The notes: generated by a model not told the origin, from the letters alone. Positions 1 to 8,324 are shown, numbered from the stretch's first letter. The stretch is DNA of 31,665 nucleotides from UBA4615 sp046046245 (GCA_046046245.1 JBJOKE010000041.1:1-31665); one strand, 5' to 3'. Translations and numbers: made by a program.

Positions 1-372
<372 letters not shown>

Positions 373-450
373 GGCGAGAGACTCCTGGTCGCTGGTCGCT
401 GCGAGGGCCCGCCGGATCGCGGCGGGGCGTCGTCAATCACAAAGAATTCT

Positions 451-525
<75 letters not shown>

Positions 526-535
526 AAGGGACCAT

Positions 536-609
536 TGGAGCGGGTGAAGGGAATCGAACCCTCGTCGTAAGCTTGGAAGGCTTCTGCTCTACCATTGAGC
601 TACACCCGC
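536..609 (-). tRNA. tRNA-Gly (TCC anticodon)
   Basis: The minus strand gives a 74-nt tRNA. Acceptor GCGGGTG pairs with CACCCGC, the D arm is GCTCAATGGTAGAGC, the anticodon loop CTTCCAA gives anticodon TCC, the T arm GAGGGTTCGATTCCCTT is intact, and CCA is encoded. It is the middle tRNA of the Tyr-Gly-Thr series ahead of tuf. Confidence 0.96.
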
Positions 610-704
610 CTGCCTGGCCGAGGACCCTCCCTCAGCCGCCTCAACAGCCCATACTTCCGAAGCCGAACTGCACTTGCTGCCTGTACTGCCGAACCGGGGA
701 CATC

Positions 705-790
705 TGGTGGAGGAGGCTGGATTCGAACCAGCGTAGGCGTAAGCCAACAGATTTACAGTCTGCCCCCTTTAGCCACTCGGGCACCCCTCC
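705..790 (-). tRNA. tRNA-Tyr (GTA anticodon)
   Basis: The minus strand gives an 86-nt class II tRNA with a long variable arm. Acceptor GGAGGGG pairs with CTCCTCC with one G-U pair, the anticodon loop contains CTGTAAATC (anticodon GTA), the T arm GCTGGTTCGAATCCAGC is complete, and CCA is encoded. It is the first gene of the tRNA-tuf unit, about 7 nt from the expected transcription start. A 95-nt spacer separates it from tRNA-Gly. Confidence 0.96.
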
Positions 791-802
791 AGGGAACCGC
801 GA

Positions 803-831
803 ATTATTGCCACGCGCGGGCCTCTTGTCAA
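803..831 (-). promoter_or_regulatory. Sigma-70 promoter of the tRNA-Tyr/Gly/Thr/tuf unit
   Basis: On the minus strand a perfect -35 TTGACA (831-826) is followed after exactly 17 nt by the -10 AATAAT (808-803). Transcription should begin near 797, a few bases before tRNA-Tyr. The discriminator after the -10 is GC-rich (TCGCGG), a feature associated with stringent control of stable-RNA promoters. The call rests on sequence match and position. Confidence 0.85.
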
Positions 832-987
832 TTCCCCCTCCCGGCCGGTGGCCGGCGGGATCGCCGCGAGGCTCCCGGAGCCGGGCTGGCACGCTTCCTG
901 CCCCACTCGATCCCGTGCAGGCGCCCACGCGGCGCCCGGCACTGATCGAGCCATCCCCGAACGCATCAGGAAGCAAGGAGAGTCTGC

Positions 988-1263
988 ATGGCACAGGAGA
1001 GCAAGTCCGGATCGGCCGGCACGTCGAACCGAGGGTTCGCCTCGATGGATCCCGCCCTCCAGCGGGAGATCGCGAGCAAGGGCGGGCGCAGCGTGCCGCC
1101 CGAGGAGCGCAGCTTCTCGAAGGACCGCGCACTGGCGGCCGAGGCCGGCCGCAAGGGCGGCGAGGCGAGCCACGGCGGACGCCGGGCCGACCGGGCCGCG
1201 CAGGGCGGCTCGGGGGACGGCGCCGGCACGGCGGGCGGCGACGGCAAGGGCGGCGCGCGCTGA
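988..1263 (+). CDS. KGG-repeat general stress protein (YciG/GsiB-like)
   Basis: A 91-residue, very hydrophilic protein rich in Gly, Ala, Arg and Ser. It has two KGG motifs (residues 31-33 and 56-58) and the typical opening RGFASMDPALQREIASKGG, matching the stress-induced KGG family (PF10685; YciG in enterobacteria, GsiB-like). Such proteins are small, probably disordered and made under general or desiccation stress; their biochemical role is unclear. The ATG has a good AAGGAG site 9-14 nt upstream. The gene diverges from the tRNA-tuf unit and is followed by a strong hairpin, so it appears to be a single-gene unit. The last 25 residues are a low-complexity Gly/Asp tail. Confidence 0.88.
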   Translation: MAQESKSGSAGTSNRGFASMDPALQREIASKGGRSVPPEERSFSKDRALAAEAGRKGGEASHGGRRADRAAQGGSGDGAGTAGGDGKGGAR

Positions 1264-1275
1264 TCCGGCGCGGGC

Positions 1276-1301
1276 GGCGGGCGCAACCGGCTGCGCCCGC
1301 C
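1276..1301 (+). terminator. Strong GC hairpin after the KGG gene
   Basis: GGCGGGCGCA (1276-1285) and TGCGCCCGCC (1292-1301) form a perfect 10-bp stem with a 6-nt loop, 13 bases after the stop codon. There is no T-run after it, so it is either a non-canonical terminator or an mRNA 3'-end stabiliser. It separates the stress gene from the paa promoter. Confidence 0.55.
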
Positions 1302-1401
1302 CGCTCCGGTCCCGCCGCGACGGCAGGATCTGCGGCAAAGCCTGCCACCGCCGGTCGAAACCGCCCGGCCGCGTCGCCCGCCCGCCGCGCTCGATCCGCT
1401 A

Positions 1402-1430
1402 TTGACCGACCGACCGGTCGGGAAATAAAC
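1402..1430 (+). promoter_or_regulatory. Presumed paaA promoter with palindromic operator
   Basis: A -35-like TTGACC (1402-1407) and a -10-like ATAAAC (1425-1430) lie 17 nt apart, about 34 nt before the paaA start. The spacer contains the perfect 12-bp palindrome CCGACCGGTCGG (1410-1421). A dyad in this position fits an operator for the TetR-family regulator encoded at the end of the same operon (5259-5852), which would block RNA polymerase until phenylacetyl-CoA is present. The palindrome and spacing are seen; binding by that regulator is inferred. Confidence 0.7.
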
Positions 1431-1463
1431 TGGCGACCCGCCGTCCCCGACCGAGGTCGCCCG

Positions 1464-2471
1464 ATGTACACCCAATCCCTCGACCTGCCGCAGGGTTCGC
1501 CCGCGGAGCCCCGCCCCGTGGACGCCTCGGCGTCCGACGCCGAGGCGCGGTTCGACGAGAAGATGGCGGCCGACCGCAAGATCGAGCCGCAGGACTGGAT
1601 GCCCGAGGCCTACCGGCGCACGCTGGTCCGCCAGATCTCGCAGCACGCGCATTCCGAGGTGGTCGGCATGCTGCCCGAGGGCAACTGGGTCACCCGCGCG
1701 CCGAGCCTCAAGCGCAAGGCGATCCTCCTCGCGAAGATCCAGGACGAGGGCGGCCACGGGCTCTACCTGTACTCGGCGGCCGAGACGCTCGGCACCTCGC
1801 GCGACCAGATGATCGCGTCGCTGCATTCGGGCAAGGCCAAGTACTCGTCGATCTTCAACTACCCGACGCTGACCTGGGCCGACATGGGCGCGATCGGCTG
1901 GCTGGTCGACGGTGCGGCGATCATGAACCAGATCCCGCTGTGCCGCTGCTCGTACGGCCCCTACGCACGGGCGATGATCCGCATCTGCAAGGAGGAGTCG
2001 TTCCACCAGCGGCAGGGCTACGACATCATGCTCTCGCTCGCCCGCGGCACGCCCGCGCAGAAGGCGATGGCGCAGGACGCGCTGAACCGCTGGTGGTGGC
2101 CGGTCGTGATGATGTTCGGCCCGAGCGACGCCGACTCGATCCACTCCGCCCAGACGATGCACTGGGGCATCAAGCGGATCAGCAACGACGACCTGCGCCG
2201 CAAGTTCATCGACGCGACCGTCCCGCAGGCCGAGCTGCTCGGCCTGACGATCCCCGACCCCGACCTGAAGTGGAACGCCGAGCGCGGCCACTACGATCAC
2301 GGTCCGATCGACTGGGACGAGTTCTGGCGCGTGGTCAACGGCAACGGCCCGTGCAACCGGGAGCGCCTCGGCGCGCGGGTGCGGGCGCACGAGAAGGGCG
2401 CGTGGGTCCGCGAGGCCGCGCTCGCGCACGCGGCGAAGCGGCGCGCCCGCGCCGAGCGCGCCGCGGCCTGA
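1464..2471 (+). CDS. paaA: 1,2-phenylacetyl-CoA epoxidase, catalytic subunit PaaA
   Basis: Catalytic alpha subunit of the soluble diiron monooxygenase that converts phenylacetyl-CoA to the ring-1,2-epoxide. The 335-residue protein has the two ExxH ligand motifs expected of this fold: E95-x-x-H98 in the DEGGH stretch and E178-x-x-H181 in the EESFH stretch. Other conserved blocks include NRWWWPVVMMFGPSD and MHWGIKRISNDDLRRKFID. The ATG at 1464 follows a modest CGAGG site. An in-frame open stretch continues far upstream but crosses the promoter and tRNA genes and is not coding. It is first in the paaABCDE-paaR operon; paaB follows after 39 nt. Identity is secure. Confidence 0.96.
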   Translation: MYTQSLDLPQGSPAEPRPVDASASDAEARFDEKMAADRKIEPQDWMPEAYRRTLVRQISQHAHSEVVGMLPEGNWVTRAPSLKRKAILLAKIQDEGGHGLYLYSAAETLGTSRDQMIASLHSGKAKYSSIFNYPTLTWADMGAIGWLVDGAAIMNQIPLCRCSYGPYARAMIRICKEESFHQRQGYDIMLSLARGTPAQKAMAQDALNRWWWPVVMMFGPSDADSIHSAQTMHWGIKRISNDDLRRKFIDATVPQAELLGLTIPDPDLKWNAERGHYDHGPIDWDEFWRVVNGNGPCNRERLGARVRAHEKGAWVREAALAHAAKRRARAERAAA

Positions 2472-2510
2472 CCGACCGATCGCATCACGCAGGCATCAGG
2501 GAGAACGACG

Positions 2511-2798
2511 ATGAGCGAGAAGGAGCTTCCCCTCTGGGAGGTGTTCGTGCGCAGCAAGCAGGGCCTGGACCACAAGCACTGCGGCAGCCTGCACGCGGCC
2601 GACGCGCAGATGGCGCTGCGCATGGCGCGCGACGTCTACACGCGGCGGATGGAAGGGGTGAGCATCTGGGTCGTGCCCTCGGCCGCGATCACCGCGTCGG
2701 CCCCCGAGGACAAGGCCGTGGACTTCGATCCGGCGGCCGACAAGATCTACCGGCATCCGACGTTCTACGAGCTGCCGGACGAAGTGAAGCACATGTGA
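2511..2798 (+). CDS. paaB: 1,2-phenylacetyl-CoA epoxidase subunit PaaB
   Basis: A 95-residue subunit of the phenylacetyl-CoA epoxidase, matching the PaaB family in length and in motifs such as LWEVFVRSKQGLDHKHCGSL near the N-terminus and a central block IWVVPS. PaaB is thought to bridge PaaA-PaaC heterodimers and to be needed for electron transfer from the reductase. A GGGAGA site lies upstream of the ATG. The stop codon TGA shares one base with the ATG of paaC (TGATG), indicating translational coupling. Confidence 0.95.
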   Translation: MSEKELPLWEVFVRSKQGLDHKHCGSLHAADAQMALRMARDVYTRRMEGVSIWVVPSAAITASAPEDKAVDFDPAADKIYRHPTFYELPDEVKHM

Positions 2799-3571
2799 TG
2801 GACACCCCTGACTTCCACATCAACTACCTCCTCCGCCTCGCCGACACCGCCCTCGTCCACGGCCAGCGCCTCGCCGAGTGGTGCGGTCACGGCCCGCTGC
2901 TCGAGGAGGACATCGCGCTCACCAACATCTCGCTCGACCTGATCGGCCAGGCGAGACTGCTGCTGGCGCATGCAGGCGCGCTCGAGGGGCGCGGTCGCGA
3001 CGAGGATGCGCTCGCCTACTTCCGCGACGAGGCCGACTTCCGCAACTGGACGCTGGCGGAGCTGCCCAACGGCGAGGCCGCGCACGACGACTACGCGGTG
3101 ACGGTCGCGCGCAACCTCCTGCTGTCGGCACTCGCGGTGCCGCTGTTCGAGACGCTGTGCGGCTCGGCCGACGTCACGCTCGCGCAGATCGCCGCGAAGT
3201 CGGTCAAGGAGGCGCGTGCCCACCTGCGCCACGCGTCCGAGTGGATGGTGCGCTTCGGCGACGGCACCGACGAATCGCACGCGCACGCCCAGGCGGCGCT
3301 CGACCGGCTCTGGCCGTACACCAACGAGCTGTGGGCGACCGACGAGGTCGAGCGCCGCGCCGCCGAGGCCGGCCTCGGGCCGGCGATCGCCACGCTGAAG
3401 CCCAGCTGGGACGCGACGATCGACGCGGTCCTCGCCGAGGCCACGCTGAAGCGCCCGGCCGACACGCCCTTCGTCTCCACCGGCAAGCACGGCGTGCACA
3501 GCGAGCACATGGGCTTCCTCCTGGCCGAGATGCAGACCCTGGCGCGCCAGCACCCCGGCGCGACGTGGTGA
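2798..3571 (+). CDS. paaC: 1,2-phenylacetyl-CoA epoxidase structural subunit PaaC
   Basis: The 257-residue beta subunit that pairs with PaaA. It has the ferritin-like four-helix-bundle fold of the catalytic subunit but serves as a scaffold. Recognisable blocks are YLLRLADTALVHGQRLAEW at the N-terminus, the LDLIGQAR stretch, FRNWTLAELPNG, and the C-terminal GKHGVHSEHMGFLLAEMQ. The ATG at 2798 overlaps the paaB stop by one base, and the TGA overlaps the GTG of paaD in a GTGA arrangement. Length and motifs are normal for the family. Confidence 0.95.
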   Translation: MDTPDFHINYLLRLADTALVHGQRLAEWCGHGPLLEEDIALTNISLDLIGQARLLLAHAGALEGRGRDEDALAYFRDEADFRNWTLAELPNGEAAHDDYAVTVARNLLLSALAVPLFETLCGSADVTLAQIAAKSVKEARAHLRHASEWMVRFGDGTDESHAHAQAALDRLWPYTNELWATDEVERRAAEAGLGPAIATLKPSWDATIDAVLAEATLKRPADTPFVSTGKHGVHSEHMGFLLAEMQTLARQHPGATW

Positions 3572-4155
3572 GGACGACCGACGCCGACCGGCTCGAGCGG
3601 GCACGCGCGTGCGCGGCGTCGGTGCCGGACCCGGAGATCCCGGTGGTCACGCTGGCGGACCTGGGCATCCTGCGCGACGTCCGCGACGAAGGCGGCCGCG
3701 TGGTGGTCGAGCTGACGCCGACCTACACCGGCTGTCCCGCCACGCAGGTCATCGCCGACGACGTGCGCCGCGCGCTCGCCGACGCGGGAGTGGCCGACGC
3801 GGAGGTCCGGACGGTGCTGTCGCCGCCGTGGACCACCGACTGGATCAGCGCCGACGGCCGCCGCAAGCTGCGCGAGTACGGCATCGCGCCACCGGGCGGG
3901 AACGCGCCGGCGGGCGGCGCGACCGTGCTGCGGTTCGTGCCGCGCGGCGCGGCGGGCACCGGCGTCGCCCGCCCCTTCGCCGCATCGGCCGCGGCCGATG
4001 CGGTCGCGCCGACGCCCGCCGTCGAATCGATCGCCTGCCCGCGCTGCGGCTCGACGGACGTCGAGCGGCTGTCCGAGTACGGCTCCACGCCGTGCAAGGC
4101 GCTCTGGCGCTGCGTTGCCTGTCGCGAACCCTTCGACTACTTCAAGCCCTACTGA
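3568..4155 (+). CDS. paaD: Phenylacetyl-CoA epoxidase maturation factor PaaD
   Basis: A 195-residue protein (PaaD, also called PaaJ) with an N-terminal MIP18/DUF59-type domain (VPDPEIPVVTLADLGILRDV, then TPTYTGCPA) and a C-terminal Cys-rich module: CPRCGS, PCKALWRC and VACREPFDYFKPY. The DUF59 family acts in Fe-S or metal-centre assembly, so it is thought to mature the epoxidase complex. The start is GTG at 3568, overlapping the paaC stop by 4 bases. An alanine-rich linker of about 25 residues joins the two modules. Identity is secure; its exact chemistry is not settled. Confidence 0.93.
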   Translation: MRTTDADRLERARACAASVPDPEIPVVTLADLGILRDVRDEGGRVVVELTPTYTGCPATQVIADDVRRALADAGVADAEVRTVLSPPWTTDWISADGRRKLREYGIAPPGGNAPAGGATVLRFVPRGAAGTGVARPFAASAAADAVAPTPAVESIACPRCGSTDVERLSEYGSTPCKALWRCVACREPFDYFKPY

Positions 4156-4171
4156 GCCTCCGGAGCGAGCC

Positions 4172-5254
4172 ATGGCCGTCCCGCAATTCCACCGGCTGAC
4201 CATCCGCGACGTGCGGCCCGAGACCGCCGATGCGATCTCGGTCGCGTTCGACGTGCCGCCCGCGCTGCGCGATGCCTACCGCTTCCGCCACGGCCAGTTC
4301 CTGACGCTGCGCGAGACCCTCGACGGCGAGGACGTGCGGCGCTCGTACTCGGTCTGCGTCGGCGTGCCCGACTACGAGCGACGCGGCGAACTGCGCGTCG
4401 CGATCAAGCGCGTGGCCGGCGGCCGCTTCTCGAACTGGGCGGCCGGGGCGCTGAAGCCCGGCCGCGAGATCGACGTGATGACGCCCGACGGGCGCTTCAC
4501 CACCGAACTCGATCCCGCGCGCGCGCGGCACTACGCGGGCTTCGCGGGCGGCTCGGGCATCACGCCGATGCTGTCGCTGATCGAGACGATCCTGTCGACC
4601 GAGCCGCGCAGCCGCTTCACGCTGGTCTACGGCAACCGCACGGTGTCGTCGATCATGTTCCTCGAGCGACTCGAGGAGCTCAAGAACACGTACATCGATC
4701 GGCTGCGCCTGGTCCATGTGCTGTCCGACGAGCCGCAGGAGGTCGAGCTGCTGTCGGGCCTGCTCGACGCGCCGCGCTGCCGGACGCTGCTCGCGACGCT
4801 GCTGGCCGACGACGCGATCGACGAGGCCTTCGTCTGCGGCCCCGCGCCGATGATGGACGCGGCCGAGACCGCGCTGCTCGAGGCGGGCGTGGCGCGCGAG
4901 CGGATCCACGTCGAGCGCTTCGGCACACCGGCGCCGTCGGGCGCCCCCAGGCCCGTGGCGGCCGATGCGCCCGCGGCGAAGGTGGTGATGATCGTCGACG
5001 GCAAGGAGCGCCACCTGCGGGTGCCCTTCGACGGTCAGGCGATCCTCGACGCGGGTCTCGCGGCCGGCGCGTCGCTGCCCTACGCGTGCAAGGGCGGCGT
5101 CTGCTGCACCTGCCGCGCGAAGGTGCTGGAGGGCGAGGTCCGGATGGACAAGAACTACACCCTCGAGCCGCACGAGGTGGCCCAGGGCTTCGTGCTGACC
5201 TGCCAGGCGCATCCGGTCAGCGAGCGGGTGGTCGTCAGCTACGACGAGCGCTGA
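4172..5254 (+). CDS. paaE: Phenylacetyl-CoA epoxidase reductase PaaE
   Basis: NAD(P)H-dependent reductase of the epoxidase, 360 residues. The order is an FAD-binding barrel (RHGQFLTLRE, RRSYSVC), an NAD-binding domain (GGSGITPMLSLIET, then VCGPAPMMD), and a C-terminal plant-type [2Fe-2S] ferredoxin domain with ligands C306, C311, C314 and C344 (CX4CX2CX29C). This order is that of PaaE (PaaK in some nomenclatures). The ATG at 4172 has GGAG about 8 nt upstream and lies 16 nt after paaD. Electrons pass from NAD(P)H through FAD and the cluster to the PaaA diiron site. Confidence 0.95.
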   Translation: MAVPQFHRLTIRDVRPETADAISVAFDVPPALRDAYRFRHGQFLTLRETLDGEDVRRSYSVCVGVPDYERRGELRVAIKRVAGGRFSNWAAGALKPGREIDVMTPDGRFTTELDPARARHYAGFAGGSGITPMLSLIETILSTEPRSRFTLVYGNRTVSSIMFLERLEELKNTYIDRLRLVHVLSDEPQEVELLSGLLDAPRCRTLLATLLADDAIDEAFVCGPAPMMDAAETALLEAGVARERIHVERFGTPAPSGAPRPVAADAPAAKVVMIVDGKERHLRVPFDGQAILDAGLAAGASLPYACKGGVCCTCRAKVLEGEVRMDKNYTLEPHEVAQGFVLTCQAHPVSERVVVSYDER

Positions 5255-5258
5255 GCCG

Positions 5259-5852
5259 GTGGCGCGACCGAAGGCCGCCGACTACGACGCGCAGCGCGAC
5301 CACATCCTCGCGCTGGCCACGGCCGCGTTCGCCGAGCTCGGCTACCCGAGCGCGTCGATGGCGCAGCTCGCGCAGGCCTGCGGCACCTCGAAGGCCCGGC
5401 TCTACCACTACTTCCCGAGCAAGGAATCGCTGCTGTTCGAGTCGCTCGACCGCTACACGCGGCGGCTGCTCGAGCGGGTCGAGGCCGTGCGCGCCCGGGG
5501 ACTGCCGCCGCGCGAGGAGCTGGCCGAGCTGGTCCGCACGCTGATGGTCGAGTACCGCGACTCGCGCGAGCGGCACGTCGCGCTGCTCAACGACGTGAAG
5601 TTCCTCGCACCCGGGCAGCGCGAGCAGGTGCGCGCGCAGCAGCGCGCGGTGGTCGACGCGGTGGCCGACACCCTGCAGCGTGTCGCACCGGGCCGCTTCG
5701 GGCCGGACGAGCGCAAGCCCGCCACCATGGCGCTGTTCGGCATGATCAACTTCACCTTCGCGTGGCTGCGGCCCGACGGACCGATGAGCCACGAGCGCTA
5801 CGCCGAGCTGGTGATCGATCTGTGGGAGCGCGGCTACGGCGCGACCGCCTGA
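5259..5852 (+). CDS. paaR: TetR-family repressor, PaaR-type
   Basis: A 197-residue one-component regulator. The N-terminal helix-turn-helix lies at about residues 33-53 (SMAQLAQACGTSKARLYHYF, followed by PSKESLL). The rest is an all-helical effector domain of normal TetR length, related to the TetR_C domain of PaaR-type proteins. The start is a GTG at 5259, only 4 nt after the paaE stop, so it is made with the operon it probably represses. A likely target is the palindrome at 1410-1421, with phenylacetyl-CoA as probable effector by analogy with betaproteobacterial PaaR. The last 19 bases overlap the end of the convergent gene on the other strand. Confidence 0.85.
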   Translation: MARPKAADYDAQRDHILALATAAFAELGYPSASMAQLAQACGTSKARLYHYFPSKESLLFESLDRYTRRLLERVEAVRARGLPPREELAELVRTLMVEYRDSRERHVALLNDVKFLAPGQREQVRAQQRAVVDAVADTLQRVAPGRFGPDERKPATMALFGMINFTFAWLRPDGPMSHERYAELVIDLWERGYGATA

Positions 5853-7180
5853 CGCTCGCGCAGTCGCGCGCCGAAGGGCGACTCGATGATCCGCAGCTTC
5901 TGGCGCCCGCCGCGCGGGATCGCGTCGACCAGGCGCAGCTCGAGCTCGACGCCGTCACCGATCCGCGCGCGGACCTCGTCGACGAAGCGGCGGGCGCGTG
6001 CGTCGTCGTAGTCCGCATCGGGGATCGCGAGCAGCGTGACGTGGTCGAGCGCGTCCTGGCGGAACTGGCACTCCCTGAACGGCGGGGTCACGCGGTCCAT
6101 CGCCCACTCGAGGTGGTTGATCGCGACGTACCGGCCCGAGGGCGTGACGATCATGTCCGCGTCCCGTCCGACCACGTCCTCGACCGCCGTGCCGTAGGGC
6201 CAGCGCGACGCCGACGACTGGTCCCGCGCGACGACCGCGTAGTCGCCGGTGCGGTAGCGGACGAGCAGGCCGGCTCGGTTGTTGAAGCCGGTCCCGACGA
6301 TCTCGTGCAGCCCGGTGCCCTCGGCGTCGGGCACGAACTCGACCTGAGCGTAGTCGGGCACGACCGAGTAGCCGCCGTGCCCGAACTCCTGGAACAGCGC
6401 CACCGCCTCGGTCATCCCGTAGTGCGCGTGCGTGGGGCAGCCCAGGCCGGCCTCGACACGCCGGCGCAGGCCGGGCATCGGCCGCTCGGAGCCCAGGAAC
6501 ACGCCGCGCAGCGACAGCCGCCCGCGCAGCTCGGGCGTCGCCTCGACGACGGATGCGAGACGGTCGGCGAGCGACGCGTAGGTCAGCAGGAAGGCGATCC
6601 GGCGGTCGCGCAGCACCCTCGCGTAGCGCAGCAGCCGGACGTCGTCGAGGTCGAACGGCGACAGCCGGACCACGCGCGGCGGTTCCCAGGCGACGTCGCG
6701 GCGCGGCCGGTCGATCGAACCGGTGAAGAGCGCGAGCGGGTCCCGCGTGTACGACATGCCCCAGTGACCCCAGTACCGGTGGAAGAAGGCCCGCTCGAGC
6801 AGCACGCCGTCGAGCGTCGACGCCAGGCTGAACATCCGGCTGGTGCTGCCGCTGGTGTTGAGCGTCACCAGCGCATCGCGCCGGAGCGCGTCCGGCACGA
6901 GGGCGGCGGGGTCGGCGCGCAGCTCGTCCTTGGTCGTGAAGGGCAGGCGCGCGAGGTCGGACTCGTCCTGGATCTGGCTCGGCAACACGCCGTGCTCGGC
7001 CCATTTCCGACGGTAGAACGGCACGTGCCGGCCGCAGAACCGGATCGTCCCGAGCAGGCGTTCGGTCCGGAACGCGTGCATCTGCGCCGCGCTCCAGCCG
7101 CGCCGCGCGTCGAGCTCGCGGCCGAGCCGCAGCAGCGTCGGCAGGCGGGCCGCCGCCCGCAGCTTCGTCAGCAGGTCCAT
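5834..7180 (-). CDS. PaaK/CapK-like adenylate-forming protein
   Basis: A 448-residue protein of the phenylacetate-CoA ligase-like (CapK/PaaK, COG1541) family. It carries the phosphate-binding TSGST (109-113), HYGMTEA (253-259), the adenylate-binding YRTGD (309-313) and a C-terminal GGRQKLR stretch. Despite lying beside paa genes, it is convergent with paaR and starts only 25 nt after the WecA-like gene on the same strand, so it belongs to the polysaccharide side. CapK-type members in such loci are thought to activate an acid and attach it to a glycan or carrier. Its 3' end overlaps paaR by 19 bases. A true phenylacetate-CoA ligase is less likely but not excluded. Confidence 0.8.
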   Translation of the reverse strand: MDLLTKLRAAARLPTLLRLGRELDARRGWSAAQMHAFRTERLLGTIRFCGRHVPFYRRKWAEHGVLPSQIQDESDLARLPFTTKDELRADPAALVPDALRRDALVTLNTSGSTSRMFSLASTLDGVLLERAFFHRYWGHWGMSYTRDPLALFTGSIDRPRRDVAWEPPRVVRLSPFDLDDVRLLRYARVLRDRRIAFLLTYASLADRLASVVEATPELRGRLSLRGVFLGSERPMPGLRRRVEAGLGCPTHAHYGMTEAVALFQEFGHGGYSVVPDYAQVEFVPDAEGTGLHEIVGTGFNNRAGLLVRYRTGDYAVVARDQSSASRWPYGTAVEDVVGRDADMIVTPSGRYVAINHLEWAMDRVTPPFRECQFRQDALDHVTLLAIPDADYDDARARRFVDEVRARIGDGVELELRLVDAIPRGGRQKLRIIESPFGARLRERQAVAP

Positions 7181-7205
7181 CGCCGGACCGCTCCCGCGCC
7201 GTGCC

Positions 7206-8324
7206 TCATCGCGCCGCGCCGGCGGCGTCGAGGCGCCGCCACACCCGCTGCGATGCCGCGAAGTACGCGAAGAACACCGCCACCAGCAGCCACAGCATCG
7301 CGTACTGCGGCACCCGCAGGATCCAGCCCGCCAGTCCCGCCAGGCCGAGCGCGACCGCGGTGACGTGCAGCGCCGCGACCGCGCGCCCCGGCGACAGCCC
7401 CAGCTCGAGCAGCAGGTGGTGCAGGTGGCGACGGTCGGGCGTCATCGGCGTCGTGCCCGCGAGGACGCGCCGCAGCATGCAGGCGAGCGTGTCGATCAGC
7501 GGGACCGCGACGAACCAGACCGCCGCGACCGGCGACAGGCCACGCTCGCCGAACGCCGCGCTCGCGTAGACCAGCAGCGCGCCCACCAGGAAGCCGATCG
7601 CCATGCTTCCGCCGTCGCCGAGGAACATCGAGGCGCGGCGGCGCCACGGCGTGCGCTGGTTGAACAGCAGGAAGGCCAGCATCGCACCGACCCCGATCGC
7701 CGCGACCTCGGCGGCCTCGGATGCGGCCGCGCGCGGCCCGGCGGCAGAGCCGGGCAGGTCCCCGGCGATCATCAGGAACGCGACGAGCGTGAAGCCCGCG
7801 GCGATGGCCGCGAGGCCTGCGGCCAGCCCGTCGAGGCCGTCGGCGAGGTTGATCGCGTTGGTGACGCCGACGATGCCGACGATGGTCAGCGGGATCGCCA
7901 TCGCACCGAGCGGCAGGGGGAAGGGACCGAAGACGCCGTCGAGGCGGGTCAGCATCACGTCGCCGGTGAGCACGAACAGCAGCGTCGCGATGCACTGCGC
8001 GAGGAAGCGGTAGCGGGCGCGCAGCGGGAAGCGGTCGTCGATGAAGCCCACGACCGCGACCATCCCGGCGCCCGCCCAGAAGTGGACCGCGTGGACCGCG
8101 TCGGGCCGCACGAGCATCAGCGAGACGAACATGCTCACCGCGATCAGCAGGCCGCCGGCGAGCGGCACCGCGCCCTCGTGGCGCTTGCGCTCGGTGGGGC
8201 GGTCCATCCAGCCCATCTGACGGCACAGCACGATCATCGCGGGGGCGACGAGGACACCGGTGGCGAAGGCGGCGAGGGCGAGAACCGGACCGGATCCGGC
8301 CCAGGCCAGGGAGGTTGAGAACAT
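7206..8324 (-). CDS. WecA-like undecaprenyl-phosphate sugar-1-phosphate transferase
   Basis: A 372-residue polytopic membrane protein of the MraY/WecA (GT4-type phospho-transferase) family. It transfers a HexNAc-1-phosphate or related sugar phosphate from UDP-sugar to undecaprenyl phosphate, the first step of Wzx/Wzy polysaccharide synthesis. Motifs: FIDDR (94-98), NAINLADGLDGLAAG (156-170), FLGDGGSMAIGF (234-245) and the WecA-type PDRRHLHHLL (296-305). The start was set at the ATG 8324-8322 because AGGAGA lies 5 nt upstream; longer in-frame extensions are soluble, arginine-rich and run under the neighbouring gene. It is divergent from the Wzc-like gene and followed closely by the CapK-like gene. 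Confidence 0.92.
   Translation of the reverse strand: MFSTSLAWAGSGPVLALAAFATGVLVAPAMIVLCRQMGWMDRPTERKRHEGAVPLAGGLLIAVSMFVSLMLVRPDAVHAVHFWAGAGMVAVVGFIDDRFPLRARYRFLAQCIATLLFVLTGDVMLTRLDGVFGPFPLPLGAMAIPLTIVGIVGVTNAINLADGLDGLAAGLAAIAAGFTLVAFLMIAGDLPGSAAGPRAAASEAAEVAAIGVGAMLAFLLFNQRTPWRRRASMFLGDGGSMAIGFLVGALLVYASAAFGERGLSPVAAVWFVAVPLIDTLACMLRRVLAGTTPMTPDRRHLHHLLLELGLSPGRAVAALHVTAVALGLAGLAGWILRVPQYAMLWLLVAVFFAYFAASQRVWRRLDAAGAAR

Noticed and set aside
1404..1421. GACCGACCG as a short tandem repeat or CRISPR-like unit.
   Set aside because: There are only two partial copies and they are explained as half of the perfect operator palindrome.
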